NCBI RefSeq assembly: GCF_000203815.1
Contig: NW_004457639.1
Location: 1,364,001 to 1,428,000, forward strand
Source: Cavenderia fasciculata
Taxonomy: Eukaryota; Evosea; Eumycetozoa; Acytosteliales; Cavenderiaceae
DNA: 64,000 bases
Reading direction: 5' to 3'
Shown here: one piece after another, positions 22,624 to 34,975 of the stretch
Layout: every line of letters begins with the position of its first letter
Position numbering within the stretch: the stretch's first letter is position 1
The notes under the pieces: model-generated
Database searches by the model: none
The model's input: the letters and a program-made list of their open reading frames with translations, nothing else
What the model was told of the DNA's origin: nothing
Translations under genes and position numbers: made by a program

Positions 22624-25130
22624 AACTATAGATAGATAATATTTATGATCATTCAATCAATCAATCAATCCAACCAAACAACTTTCTTTCCCAGTTTACA
22701 CTTGAATTAATTAAGTAAATTAATTCAAAAAAAAAACTATTTCCTTCTTTACGACCTAACTAAATAATAATAAATCATTATACACACTTTTTACTAAAAT
22801 TATATAAATCGCATCGTCAATCTTTTGATTTGTCTGTTGTCCCGGCTGGTCGACTCTCCTGCTCATTATTTTATTGAAAAAAAGGAATTTACGATGAAAA
22901 CTTTTCGTTGCACTGGGTGACGAAAATCCCTTTGTCGAAATTGGACAAAGACCTCGTCCTGACATCATCAAAAAAACAGAAGTGCTCAAAAAAAGAACAC
23001 ATAGAGTAATCCCTGGAATATTCTTTAATAATAAAGAAGTAATTAAACATCTTCCATTTTTGTTGTGTACCTTGTAGTCGTGACAAGAGACTTGTCTCCT
23101 CATTTATCTTGTGCATTTGAAATCAAGTATAGTTTTTTAATGTGTGTGTCCCTTTTTCTAAAGAATCAACAAAATAGATAAATAGATTAGATAGATAGAT
23201 TGATTGATATTAGTACAAGATATTAGATAGTTAGTTAGTTTGTAAATATTTACCGATACCGAAACGCGTTGTTTCAAATCAAATCAAATCAAATTCAATG
23301 TAAGTGAGACTCATTTATTTGGTTCGTGACGGGTTGATTGATTAATGGGGTGGTTGGGTTATCCCACCTGCGAGCAACGAACCCGAAATCACTCACAAAG
23401 TGATCACTGAATTCGGAACACAACCAAAGATATTTGCAGATAGATCCTCTTTTATTTTTAACTTTTTGCTTTTTTTCATCAACTTTTCCTTGAACCTGTC
23501 TCTCTTGTTCACATTATCATTGACATCATCACCCACACATACACCAATAATAATAATAACAAATTATCTCTTTTACCCAGAAGAATAACATAGATAAAAC
23601 AAAAGTACAGTATCATTCATACATTCATATTATCTTCACCCAGACCACGACCACATCACATTTATTGCGTTGTGCATCTTATTCCAAATATTTTTCCAAA
23701 TTCTCATAATGCTTCACTGTGTCTCATTTAAGTAGAGAAGAGGAGAGGAGGACCCTAACTAGCCCCAGCAAAACAAAGCTAGTAAAAAAAAAGAAATTAA
23801 AAAGTTTTTTGTTTTTCGATCAAACAACAAACAGCAGTACTAATAATTAACTGACACCAACAACACCCAACCAAATAACTATATATTATTTAAAGTTGAC
23901 TTGATTGTCAAATCAAAGCAAAGACAATACCAACAACAACAAACAACAAACAGACAATAATAATAAGTCTTAGAATATTCAAAAATATAATCGTCAATAA
24001 TAATAATATAACCCAAAACCACATTGTTATATATATTAATTAAATACTAAAAGTAATAATAGTGACCAGAGATAGATACAAAAGTAGATATTTTAAAAAC
24101 GTTTCGATTCATTGTCTGTTTCCCCATCTCACCACTTCTGGGATTTCCCACTTGCACCATCATCTCTTGGGCATCAAAGACAACGATTAAGAAAAAAAAA
24201 AAAAAAAACAAAAACTATCACAAACAATATAATATACTCGCAGCATTTACAAGCAAACAAACAAGCAAAACTACGCTATCGATTGAAATCGTGTGTGTGT
24301 CAGAGGGGGGTAATATTAGGTATACTTACTTTCTTACTTGCATACAAACAAAGAATTACAAAAGAGTAATCGAATACATTTGAGACAAACCAATTTTAAC
24401 AACACCGATTCACCACCACACACAACAACAACAACAACAAAGCATCGTTCACTTGCAAAGGGATAATAATATTAAAGAGAGAGAGAGAGAGAGAAAGAGA
24501 AAATACGAGAAGAACAACAACAATCTTTTAACTATCAATTAATAATAGTAATAGTAATATTCGTATTAATATTAAAAAAAGGAAACAATAATAGGTTTTA
24601 CACGCATCCTTTTTATTCACCTCCCCATTGAAAAATAACATTAGATAACAGAGAGCGTGAGAGAAAGAGAAATATCTCTTCTTCTTCTTCTTCTTCATTC
24701 ACTTTTATTTATTTATATTTGTTTGTTTGCTAGACATATATATAGTCGGTTAATAGTAGTCATCGTCATCATCACCTTTATAATAATAATAGTAGTAGTA
24801 GCAAGCGTTTTTGTTTCTTCATATTCAATTAACTTTAATAATAATAATATAATATTAACATTAGTTGTTTCATTTATTCATTTAGATCTTTTAAAAGTAA
24901 ATTCAAATATATATTAAAGATATAAAAGATAGAACACATACTTTTTTTATAGTAGTAGTAGTAATATTAGTAATAATAGTTAGTAGTAATAAGAATAATA
25001 AGAGTAATAATAATAATAATAATACATACATTTTCTTTTTAAAAAAAAAAGAAAAAGAAGACTAATATAATAGTCTAAATAGAACAACAAACAATCCCCA
25101 ACAACAAACAACATCTTTCTCCCGCAGAAA
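22445..25130. other. 2.7-kb region without a convincing gene
   Basis: The longest gene-free stretch outside the array. It holds the ATG16 3' end, CAA repeats (about 22590-22622), CAAT repeats and a somewhat GC-richer stretch at 22800-23110. A G/T-rich site lies at 23347-23360 within a short inverted repeat (GGTTCGT near 23322, ACGAACC near 23376). AAC-rich, GA-rich and AGT-rich DNA follows up to the VTT gene. ORFs here are short and have no coding-like composition. It probably contains a long promoter and 5' UTR of the VTT gene. Confidence 0.6.
23347..23360 (+). promoter_or_regulatory. Candidate G-box (GBF-type) element
   Basis: GGGGTGGTTGGGTT is G/T-rich like Dictyostelium G-boxes and sits in a GC-rich patch between ATG16 and the VTT gene. 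It is far (1.8 kb) from the next start codon, so the target is uncertain. Confidence 0.25.
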
Positions 25131-27003
25131 ATGTTCAACATGTCAGGATTCCCATCATTAACCTATAAAAATGATGGTGGAGCATTCTCTATCAATGGAG
25201 AGAATGGTACAACCAATGAAAAGAATCAAGGTGGTGGTGTCATTAACAACAATAACAATAATGGAAACAAATCATTAAGAAAATCAAGAAATCATAGTAG
25301 ACAAAATTCATCAAATATAAAGAGTGATATTGATAAAGGTAGTAAATCACTTTTAAAAGATTTTGATGAAACCTCTACCTCTACAACCATTGATAATAAT
25401 AATAATAATAATAGTCTTGGAAGTTTGATTCTACCGATTGGATCATCAACAAAAATTGATTTGACTACCAAAGATTCACCATCAACTGAAACCTATTTAT
25501 CTACACCTTCACCTACCTCTTCTGCATTGGTATCACCAACACTATCATCGACTTCTTCGATAGCCGATACTAATAGCAGTAGCTCAAAGTTCCCATCAAC
25601 GGCCATACTCGTATCAGCAAGTGACTTGGTATTGATTTCGGATCAGAAAATCAACGAAAAACACCCCATCAAACAAAGATTACAATATGTATGGCAATGG
25701 CTAGTACATCAGGTTCGAACAGCTACCTACCAGACATGGCTCAAGCTGTTATTGGTCGCACTCATCATTGTCGGTATTTGTTTGGCCATTTTTGTATTCA
25801 AAGTGCAACACCATCTAGACGTTTTACAAAAGTTTGTGGAAAAGTTTGGTATCCTCGTTGGAGGTGTTGTTTATATTGGTATTTTTACTTTATTAATTAT
25901 ATTTTGTGTTCCTGTTACAATTCCAACTATTTGTAAGTCAAAAAAAAATAGAAACAAAAGTATATAGAAATAAGAATAATATTGTATCTAATCATTTGAT
26001 TTAATTTATTTATTTTTAGTGGCTGGAATCATTTTTAAATTATGGTTTGGTATATTATTTATTTGGATAGCATCAATGTTGGGTGGTATCATTGCATTTT
26101 TAATGGGTAGATATGTATTTAGAAAATCAATTGTTAAATATGTAAGTTGATAAAATTGGAATTGAATGAAAATGATTTCATAATTAAAATTAATTAATTA
26201 ATTGTTTTCCTTTTAGATTGAAAGAAATAAGAAATTACAAGCAGTTGATCAAGCAATTGGTCAAGAAGGATGGAAAATTGTACTTTTATTAAGATTGACA
26301 CCAATTGTTCCTGAAAGTTTATTAAATTATGCATTGGCAGTTACCAATGTTAAACTTACTCATTATATAATTTGTTCTGCAGTTGGTTTAGTACCAGGTT
26401 GTTCATTGTAAGAAGATAGAAATAGAAGAAGAAATAGATATATATATATTTATTCATTTATTAATTAATTTTAATTTCAATTTGTTTAGTTTTATTTATC
26501 TTGGAACAATGATTGGTAATATTTCAGATATTGGAAAGAGACATATTCAAAAAGGAGAGATTGCAATGTATGTGGTCAGTGGCGTGGCAATGTGCTTTAC
26601 CATTGTTTTCATCACTGTCATTGTCAGAAGAGCTGTAAATAAGAAATTAAATGTCGAAGAAAAGAAGGGACTGTTGGACGAAGAGGCCAATGTTGGCGAA
26701 GAGAACCAAGATGACGAGGAATTGGACGATCAAGTAGATCAAGAGGAAAAACCACACATCAAGGACATTCTCGCCAAAAAGGTCGCCGGCAGCAGCAAGA
26801 AATCCAAACGATCAAAAAACCGATTAATCGAGGTTGATGAATTTATCAATCACAGCGGTGACAGTCTCACTTTCCACGATCACTCTGATAGTCAGAGTGG
26901 CAGCGAAACTGAAGATCATCTTTTAAATAGTAGTATCAATTATAGCGATTTACAAAATCTTCAAGATCCAGCTTTAGTTGATTTAATGAAGAATAAGAAT
27001 TAA
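25131..27003 (+). CDS. VTT-domain (DedA/TMEM64/TVP38-like) membrane protein
   Basis: Four exons, 25131-25932, 26020-26141, 26217-26407 and 26490-27003, give 542 residues. Residues 1-190 are disordered (Ser, Asn, Thr). A membrane span (LLLVALIIVGICLAIFVF) precedes the VTT (SNARE-associated Golgi) domain. That domain has the FCVPVTIPTI and LAGIIFKLWFG re-entrant region, GGIIAFLMGRY, and LLRLTPIVPESLLNYALAVTNV, which matches the conserved R-x-xP-x-xP-x-x-x-x-N signature. The acidic C-terminal tail is cytosolic. VTT proteins such as TMEM41B, VMP1 and TMEM64 are ER/Golgi phospholipid scramblases or lipid-homeostasis factors. The layout is closest to TMEM64/TVP38. Confidence 0.88.
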
Positions 27004-27315
27004 CAAAGAAATAATAACAAATAATAATAATAACATACGACTATAGATAGATACAACGAAACAACAACAACTAACAACTTTGATAATAATAATAATCTAA
27101 AACAAAAAAGAAAAAAAAGGAAAACAAGGTAAAAGAAAAAACTTTGTCTTGGTCTTTTTTTTTTTTCTTTTATAAATATTGTAATAAATTGATACTTCCC
27201 CCCTTTATTTAATGAGGAATTATCATCCTCATCCGATAGATGATAAGGATGGTTTTTTCAACAAACAAACAATCAAACAAACAAAGAAATGATGAATTCA
27301 TCATCCTTGGATGGT
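27004..27315. other. Convergent 3' spacer
   Basis: AT-rich DNA between the convergent VTT and NADPH oxidase genes. T-run and A-run tracts fit polyadenylation regions; nothing else seen. Confidence 0.5.
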
Positions 27316-29527
27316 TTAAAAATGTTCCTTGTAAAAATGTAAATGACAATTTCTTTTACCATTGTATTGTCTACAATATCTTTTAATTTCCACTTCCATT
27401 GGTCTTGGTCCACAAAAGAATAAACCAATCTCTATAAAACAAAATGATTAGTATAATAATAATAATTAATAATATAATTAATCTATTTTTGTTTTCATAC
27501 CATTATTCTCATGAATTTTAGTTAATTGTTGTAAGATTGTATCCCAATTGGGACGACCAAATAAAGTTTGTGAACGAAGGCCAGTAATAAAATCAGAATG
27601 ACATTCAGTATCCAAAGTAGAAATACTTTCTACAATATCGTTCCAATCGGATATTGAAATCGATCCTGTTAGATAACTATGAATTTCTACTGTTCCATCC
27701 AATGACCTTTCAACATCATTCAACATATACGTAAACCATTCAAAACTATTCTTTTCTCTTGATATCCAAAAAAAGTAAACTTTTTCCATTGTCGTTTTCT
27801 TTTCAGAAGTAGAGTTGTTATTGTCATTGTTGTTGTTGTTGTTGTTGTTTAAAAGTTGATATTTAACATGTTTTAAAATAGAAGAGAATGGAGTAGCACC
27901 AATACCAGCACCAATTAAAACTGCTATACGATATTTAAATACATTTTCACATGAAGCTCCAAATGGTCCGTCAATTCTAAGTATATCTTTACCATCCGGT
28001 CCCTTCATTAAATCGTTTTGAACAATTCCCAACTTTTCATTTGCATTTAATAATTTATATAATTTACCTGTCCAATTTCCAACAATCTAAAAAAAAACAA
28101 CATAATTAATATTTGATAATATATTATTGATGATTTCAACTATCTATCTACAAACATTAATATGAACAGAGATAAAAGGCTCATCTGGAGATGAGGTGAT
28201 TGTAAATGGATGCCATTCATGATTTGCAATGGATGGACAATTTAAATAGAGGTATTGACCTGGATTATATTTAAAAGGTTTATCTGTTTTGAGTCGTAGT
28301 TCCAATACTTTGGACGGATGTTGTTTGGCCATATGCAAGAGTACCGGTCTCGTACCACTAGACACAATTCTATATATTCTTTCAACCAAATAGAAAAAGA
28401 ATGGTGGAGCTGCCCAATAATAGGATTGTTGAGGATACTGGAATAGTTTTGATATTCCATGAAAACAAATCAAAACAAAATAAACTGCAAATAGATGATG
28501 GGTATAATAAAACACTTCAAACATTGGTCTCCTAATTCTTTCAATCGACGATGTAACAATCAAAACCAAAACCACGATCATCAAATGTCCAGTCAACCCA
28601 GGTACCGATCTATAAAACAATGAATACTTGTTTGTTGCATAATCCAATATTTGTCCATTTAATCCATTCATAATTAATTCTTCTCTACTTGTATTTAATA
28701 ATATTCTAAAATTATTATAATGTGATACACTATATATAATTAATCAATAATAATAAATCAATATTAGTAACCAAACCAATTTGACAGTTGATACCTATAT
28801 AATACAAACCAATGAATAATTGAACCAATTATAATACCAAAAGCACATAATTTATGAAATGAAATATGACGATCGATTGGAATAAAGTCAGATACCCAAG
28901 TACCACGTACCCATGATACAACATTCCTAAGAACTGGTAACAGAATCAAAGTTGTATTTAAATTGATAATGGCAGCACTACATCTAGCAAAACAAACAGA
29001 TAATCCAAATAATTGATATTGTTTTGAATTATAGGTACCTATAAAAATAGAATAGAATAGAATAAATAATTGGTTGTCTTGACTATCTTTATTATTATTA
29101 TTTGAGACATACTATAAAACCTTTCAATTGCAACAGCAAGATTAATACCAATGAATATTAAAACGATTAGAACCGAATAACCATTAAACCACCACCAATG
29201 CCTAAGTTTAATCATCTTTGAATATGAATCTTCTCCTTCTTCTTCTTTGGATGACCTATCTATTTCACTATCGTCATCTCTTATGGTTACCTCTTCTTCA
29301 CCATCTTCTCTTGTTATAGTTGTAGTTAATGATTCACTTCTATGTTTGTTTTGTTCTTCATCCTCTTTTTTTATCTCATTCAACTCTATATTATCATTAT
29401 TACTATTATTATCATCTATTTCAATTGAAGAATGTTTTCCTTGAGATCTATGTCTTGTGTGACCTTTGACAATGACCACATCATTATTTTCATTTTTTGG
29501 ATTATTATTATTATTATCATCAGACAT
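27316..29527 (-). CDS. NADPH oxidase, gp91phox type
   Basis: Transfers electrons from NADPH through FAD and two hemes across the membrane to make superoxide. Exons in coding order are 29113-29527, 28795-29038, 28156-28729, 27501-28086 and 27316-27431. They join in frame to 644 residues. An Asp/Asn/Glu-rich N-terminal extension of about 95 residues precedes six membrane spans. Key sites: ARCSAAIINLN and LLPVLRN, heme histidines in SFHKLCAFGIII...IIHW and YYTHHLFAVYF, FAD site HPFTITSSPDE, NADPH site GIGATPFSSILK, and the C-terminal LFFCGPRPM. No EF-hands are seen, so it is not the NoxC type. The long N-terminal extension would fit NoxB better than NoxA, but I cannot settle this. One donor is GTTTGT. 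Confidence 0.93.
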
Positions 29528-30330
29528 TATTATTATTATTACTATTACTGTTATTATTATTATTGTTTACATTTGTAATATTATGGTTAAGGGTATTCAA
29601 TCCTAGACCATACAACTAGTTATTATAGATCTGGATGAAAATGGTAATTAAAAATAAATCCAAAAAAAAAAAACAAACAATTTGAATTTTGTTCAAAGGT
29701 AGAGAAATCATATACACATTCCTCAATATATATATATATATATATAATATAATATAAACCAGAGGTCTATCAGTTAGGTTATTATTATTATTATATAATT
29801 TATTCTACATGATGACACAAGTGTCATGTGACATGCTTCAGCTTTCACAGTCCACCCTACCTATTACAGTACAGCACAGAACAATGCTGCATTTGTCTTG
29901 TTCGATACTCAGTCTTACTTTGTATCACTAGTACTTATCAAACTTATATCTATCTATCTATCTTTCTATCTTTAGCTCTACTACTAAATCATATATCTCT
30001 TAAATATCTCGCCGATTGTCGACAATGAAATCAATCCTATAGTTAACTTGTTCTGGAAACTAAATACAAAACTAAAGTAGTAGTGATGTTTTTGTCAATT
30101 GATACTCTACTCTTGTTTCAAGTGATAAAACGTTGTCTTGGTCGTCGAAGCATCATACGATCGTCTTAACGCGAGGACGGGCAAATTTTCTTTTTTACAA
30201 AAACCGAAAATTGTTTCAATTTTGATAAATTTTTTGTGAGGCGATGGCATGCGCGTCTGTGGTGAGCTGCTTTCACAAAATAGACTCGTCTTTGTATCTT
30301 GTTCCTCAGTTAGTAAGCTCAATAGTTACA
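29528..30330. other. Divergent promoter region (NADPH oxidase / RPL27A)
   Basis: 800 bases between two divergently transcribed genes. It contains a TA run (about 29728-29748), TTA repeats, TATC repeats near 29950 and a more GC-rich block just upstream of RPL27A. It presumably drives both genes. Confidence 0.55.
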
Positions 30331-31009
<679 letters not shown>

Positions 31010-31270
31010 ATTTTAATAAAAATAGGGTGCAAAATTTAACTATATAAAAAAACAAATATAACTATATCATTGTAGGTCTTTCTTATCTTTTATTTATCTC
31101 TTTACAGTATCTCTCTATCTTTTCATTCATTCTTTTTTTAAAAAAAAGATTGATAGTTTAATAATAATATTGATAATAAAGGTTCGATTGGATGTATAAT
31201 ATTTATATTTATATATTATTAATTGTATCTATTTATTTATTTGTTTGTTTGGTATTTTTGTCTTGTATCT

Positions 31271-32365
31271 TTAGAGATTTAATAATCTTGAAACTAAATT
31301 GAGACAAGCATGGGTCCAAACTAAAAGTCCACGTTTATTGGACATGAGATAAAGAATGCCATAACCTTGACATGGACATGCGGTACATGTCCACCATTCA
31401 ACAAATAATAATAACGATAAAATAATAATCGTAAATTGTCCAAGTCCTTGATAAGCAGTTTGGAACATTTCATTCTACAAAATAAGTAAATAGTATTAGT
31501 AAACTGTGGTTTGGTTTGGGTTGTATAGTTTTAGTTGAGTTCATACCATATTGATGATTGGGAATTGTTTTGGTAATTGCGCAAGGACAATTTTACCAAT
31601 GACGGCTAGTATGAGTGGATAGTAGAGAATATCAACCAATGGTTGTTGTTCGGCGATACCTGACAATAGTTCAGGTTGCTTGAAAGAGTCTGGTAAGAGA
31701 TGATGATAACGTAAGATTAAATCAACCATAACTGCATAGAAAAAGACGATCAACAAACCGTCAGACTTTAGATTTGGTAAAAAGTTGCTTGTTGCAGGTT
31801 TAACAGCTGTGGCTGTAGTAGCTGTAGAACCTTGTTGTCTTTGTGGTTTAGCAGTACAAAATACAAATTCCCAAATGACCCATACAAGAGCTAGAGGGAA
31901 ATAGACATAGATAAACTCTTTGAGTGTTGGGTTATTGGTCAGTTGAATACCAAACTTGACAAAGAGTGGGTGTTCAATCGATAGTATATTAGAGCATAAC
32001 GATAGGTTGTTGGATGCCAGCAACGTTGAAAAGAGAAATACACCAAACCATCTAAAGGTGGTGATTGAGAAAGGTTCCTTTACAAATCGTCTACGTTCTC
32101 CTATATTTGCAAATGGTGATGTCGTTGGTAGTTGATGAGGTTGTTGTGTAGAAGAAGATAATGAACCTGTTAAAGAGTCAACAGCATTTTCATCATCATC
32201 ATCATGATGGATTATTGGTTTAGGGGCAGGTTTGTTTGGATCATTGTGTTGTTCAGCAATGTAACCTAATCTACTACCTGCATTGCCTTGAATTCTATTT
32301 TTTCTTGCTTGTCTTCTTCTTTCCTCTTTATCTCTTTCCTCTGTTAGTTTATTGTCTGTTGACAT
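31271..32365 (-). CDS. GET2/CAML-like ER membrane protein
   Basis: Probable subunit of the GET insertase that receives tail-anchored proteins at the ER. Exons are 31547-32365 and 31271-31474, giving 340 residues. The N-terminus has a cytosolic Arg-rich helix (EERRRQARKNRIQGNAG, then SRLGYI). This has the same pattern as the GET3-binding motif of Get2 and CAML (RRR...RI...RL..I). After a 70-residue disordered linker come hydrophobic spans at FRWFGVFLFSTLLASNN, IYVYFPLALVWVIWEFVF, LLIVFFYAVMVDLIL and ILYYPLILAVIGKIVL, and more in exon 2 (FTIIILSLLLFVEWW). The span count is a little higher than the three in yeast Get2. Identification rests mainly on the N-terminal motif and topology. Confidence 0.6.
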
Positions 32366-32596
32366 CTTGAAACGCTTCTATATAAAACTTTAAAAGTTGT
32401 AAACGATGACTATGACTATGTGTAGTTTTCATCAAAGATGTGATCATCACACCCACGCTCAGACTGAATCGAATTTTCAAAAAAGTATTATCGTTGACCA
32501 CGATTTGACCGATTTTGAAAGACATGACTATCAAAGATATGTATTTGTATTTTTGGGTAGTTTATGAAAATAAAGTTACTTTTATTGTTTTCTTCT

Positions 32597-34879
32597 TTAT
32601 TCCATTTTTGTTTTATTATTGTTGTTGTTGTTTTGTTGTTGTTGTTTTGTATATTTTGAATAGTTATTATGAAGTAGAATTCTACTGTGACCTGTTGGTT
32701 TAGAAGGAGGTGGTGGAAATATAGGAGGTAGTTCGTTCGATGGAGACGATTCAGATGAAGAGGGAGGAAGAGGGGGAGGAGGTGCTTTATAATTTCTGTT
32801 TGGTTTAGTTTCTTGTTTTGGTTTTGGTTTGGTTGGTTCATCATCATCACTGCTGTCAATACTACTATTTTCCTCTTCAAAATCATTGTCCATTTCCAAT
32901 TCTTCATTATTTTGAAAATGTAATAACTTCTCCTTTTCCTTTGCTAATTGATAGAAATCGATAAAGGGATGTGGTTTCTCTTCAGTTTGTTTGAAAAGAT
33001 TGAAATATTGTTTGGTTGGATACCAATCTGAATTTGTTGTGTTGTTGGTGATGGGATTCGAATTAGTTGTTTGTATTGACCATACAACTCTTTGTCTTGT
33101 AATAAGTTGAGAATGGTCGGTTGAAACCAAATCTGCTATAATCGGTCTGAGATAATCCTTTAAATCACGTACTATCATCCCGAGAGATTCATGTGTTGGG
33201 ACACTATCCAAAGTATTTGAAAATAAATCAATCATACCACTTGAATTGAATATAGGTGGTATTGTCTGATCACCTGATTTCATTGCGTCCAAACAACCCA
33301 TTCTTTCATCTTCCAATTGTTCTTCACTTTTTCGTTCCTCTTTTTTCCATTCTTTCAAGGGTACCAATTTTGATTGATTTAAATCCCATCCACCACTACC
33401 TTCTTTATCATCATCTTCTTCATCTTCTTCTTCTAGTTGTGTTTTTATGGTTTTGTCATCGTTTCCAAATTCTTGTCGATCATCTATATTCCATTCATCT
33501 TGATTTAAAAATTCTTCCATTTCAATTTGTTCTTCTTCTAATTGTTGTTGTTCTTCTAGGTCTTCTGGTTGATTCATTAGGGTTATCAACACTTCAGTTA
33601 GATAGAGCCCAGTTTTAATATTATTCTTTGCAGTGCAGCCACCAAACACCTTGAATTCCGGTAGACTTGTAAAATGTGCCCACAAACTACACGGATCTTG
33701 CAGTATCTCGATTTGATTCTTTGACGCCAAATCCAACACCACTCTACGAAGTGTTGAATGCATTGCTCTCATTTCAACCATTTGTTCTTTATATTTATCT
33801 TTATCATGTTTTATATTTGTTATTATTAAATTATTATTATTTTGATTATCTTGTGTATGTGATTGTTGTTGTTGTGATTGTTGTTGTTGTGGTTGAGGTT
33901 GTTGACTAATATTCCAAGATTGTTTAATTTTTGGAATGATTGAATTTGTAGTTGTAGTTGATGTAGTAGTTGATGTTGGTTGATTAATATTTAAAGGTGG
34001 AATGACGGGACAACTCGAAGAAGTTAATAGTAATATTGGAGGTTCGATATTCATCTCTTCATCCTCTTTTTCTTCATTTTCCTCTCCTTTATCTTTTTCT
34101 TTGACAAGTTGAAATGTAGGACATGTATTTAATAGACCATAAACCATTCTAGTTGATTTTAATATAGTTTGTGGTTCTTTTCTCTTTCTCTTTAAATCTC
34201 TTTTAATCTTTCTTTCCATTGACTCTAATTCTAACAAATGGTTATTATTATTATTATCAATTTGACCAAAGTTACCAAACTCTAACATGAATTGATTATT
34301 TTGTGATATTAGAGGTTGATGATGATGATTTGAAGTAGATGAAGAATCATCAAAATCACTATCGATAGTGTTTGAATCATAATCTGTATCAAATGTATCA
34401 CTTGTTTCATCATATTCATCAAAGTAATAATCATCATCATAATCTGAATCATCTTCTATATTGCTATCCTCTTGACGATTACGACGATCTAAATGATTAT
34501 GATGACGAGGTAATCTAATACCTTCATTATGCTTTTTAATAGTATTTTGATGTCTCCTATGAAATTGTTTAACTATATCTTGAATAATGATTCTTTCATT
34601 GTTATTCGATTGTCTTGTTCTTTTTTGTTGTTGCGGTTGTTGTGATTTATTAACTATTGTATCAAATAGTAAAGGTTGATCTATAAAACTATATCTATTT
34701 AACAGTCTCGAGTAAAACGATTGATTTGAACATTCAGATGATGATACTTCATTATTAATATTTTCATCTACTTCATATCTATCTTCAATATCTTCTTCAT
34801 TATTATCTACATTATTCTTATCCTTTTTAATCTTCTTATTATTACTCTTATTATTACTCTTATTGACTTTCTTTTTCAT
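32597..34879 (-). CDS. Large low-complexity acidic protein, function unknown
   Basis: Intronless, 760 residues from the first true ATG of the frame at 34879; the frame is open further upstream but without ATG. Asn, Gln, Asp/Glu, Ser and Pro runs alternate with a few ordered-looking segments. One is residues about 375-440, including EMRAMHSTLRRVVLDLASK and SLWAHFTSLPEFKVFGG. Another is about 575-660, including THESLGMIVRDLKDYLRP and RQRVVWSIQTTNS. The last 80 residues hold a poly-Pro stretch (APPPPLPP). I recognise no family. The start lies only 97 bases from the stop codon of the array gene upstream, so its promoter must be short or overlap that gene. Confidence 0.7.
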   Translation of the reverse strand: MKKKVNKSNNKSNNKKIKKDKNNVDNNEEDIEDRYEVDENINNEVSSSECSNQSFYSRLLNRYSFIDQPLLFDTIVNKSQQPQQQKRTRQSNNNERIIIQDIVKQFHRRHQNTIKKHNEGIRLPRHHNHLDRRNRQEDSNIEDDSDYDDDYYFDEYDETSDTFDTDYDSNTIDSDFDDSSSTSNHHHQPLISQNNQFMLEFGNFGQIDNNNNNHLLELESMERKIKRDLKRKRKEPQTILKSTRMVYGLLNTCPTFQLVKEKDKGEENEEKEDEEMNIEPPILLLTSSSCPVIPPLNINQPTSTTTSTTTTNSIIPKIKQSWNISQQPQPQQQQSQQQQSHTQDNQNNNNLIITNIKHDKDKYKEQMVEMRAMHSTLRRVVLDLASKNQIEILQDPCSLWAHFTSLPEFKVFGGCTAKNNIKTGLYLTEVLITLMNQPEDLEEQQQLEEEQIEMEEFLNQDEWNIDDRQEFGNDDKTIKTQLEEEDEEDDDKEGSGGWDLNQSKLVPLKEWKKEERKSEEQLEDERMGCLDAMKSGDQTIPPIFNSSGMIDLFSNTLDSVPTHESLGMIVRDLKDYLRPIIADLVSTDHSQLITRQRVVWSIQTTNSNPITNNTTNSDWYPTKQYFNLFKQTEEKPHPFIDFYQLAKEKEKLLHFQNNEELEMDNDFEEENSSIDSSDDDEPTKPKPKQETKPNRNYKAPPPPLPPSSSESSPSNELPPIFPPPPSKPTGHSRILLHNNYSKYTKQQQQNNNNNNKTKME

Positions 34880-34955
34880 TATCTGTCTCTTTTTGAAAAT
34901 GAAGTAAAGCAAAGTATATATTTTGAAAACCGACCGACTTGTCAACTTGTCATCT

Positions 34956-34970
34956 GACACACCCCCTTTA
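34956..34970 (-). promoter_or_regulatory. Candidate G-box in a very short promoter
   Basis: On the minus strand the sequence reads TAAAGGGGGTGTGTC, a G/T-rich G-box-like site 77-91 bases before the start codon of the low-complexity gene and just after the stop codon of array gene A. It supports a promoter in this 97-base gap. Confidence 0.3.
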
Positions 34971-34975
34971 TTTAT

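Noticed and set aside
22756-23103. 115-codon minus-strand frame in the gene-free region
   Set aside because: No recognisable motif, mixed composition and no splice context; frames of this length occur by chance.
23320-23385. Possible tRNA because of a GGTTCGT / ACGAACC pair
   Set aside because: No cloverleaf: anticodon and D arms are missing and the T-arm consensus is not met.
30107-30322. Small minus-strand gene upstream of RPL27A
   Set aside because: Lies in the RPL27A promoter/5' UTR and shows no family features.
32488-32907. Minus-strand frame overlapping the end of the low-complexity gene
   Set aside because: Out-of-frame reading of the same strand with Asn/Thr runs; the longer frame has the plausible composition.
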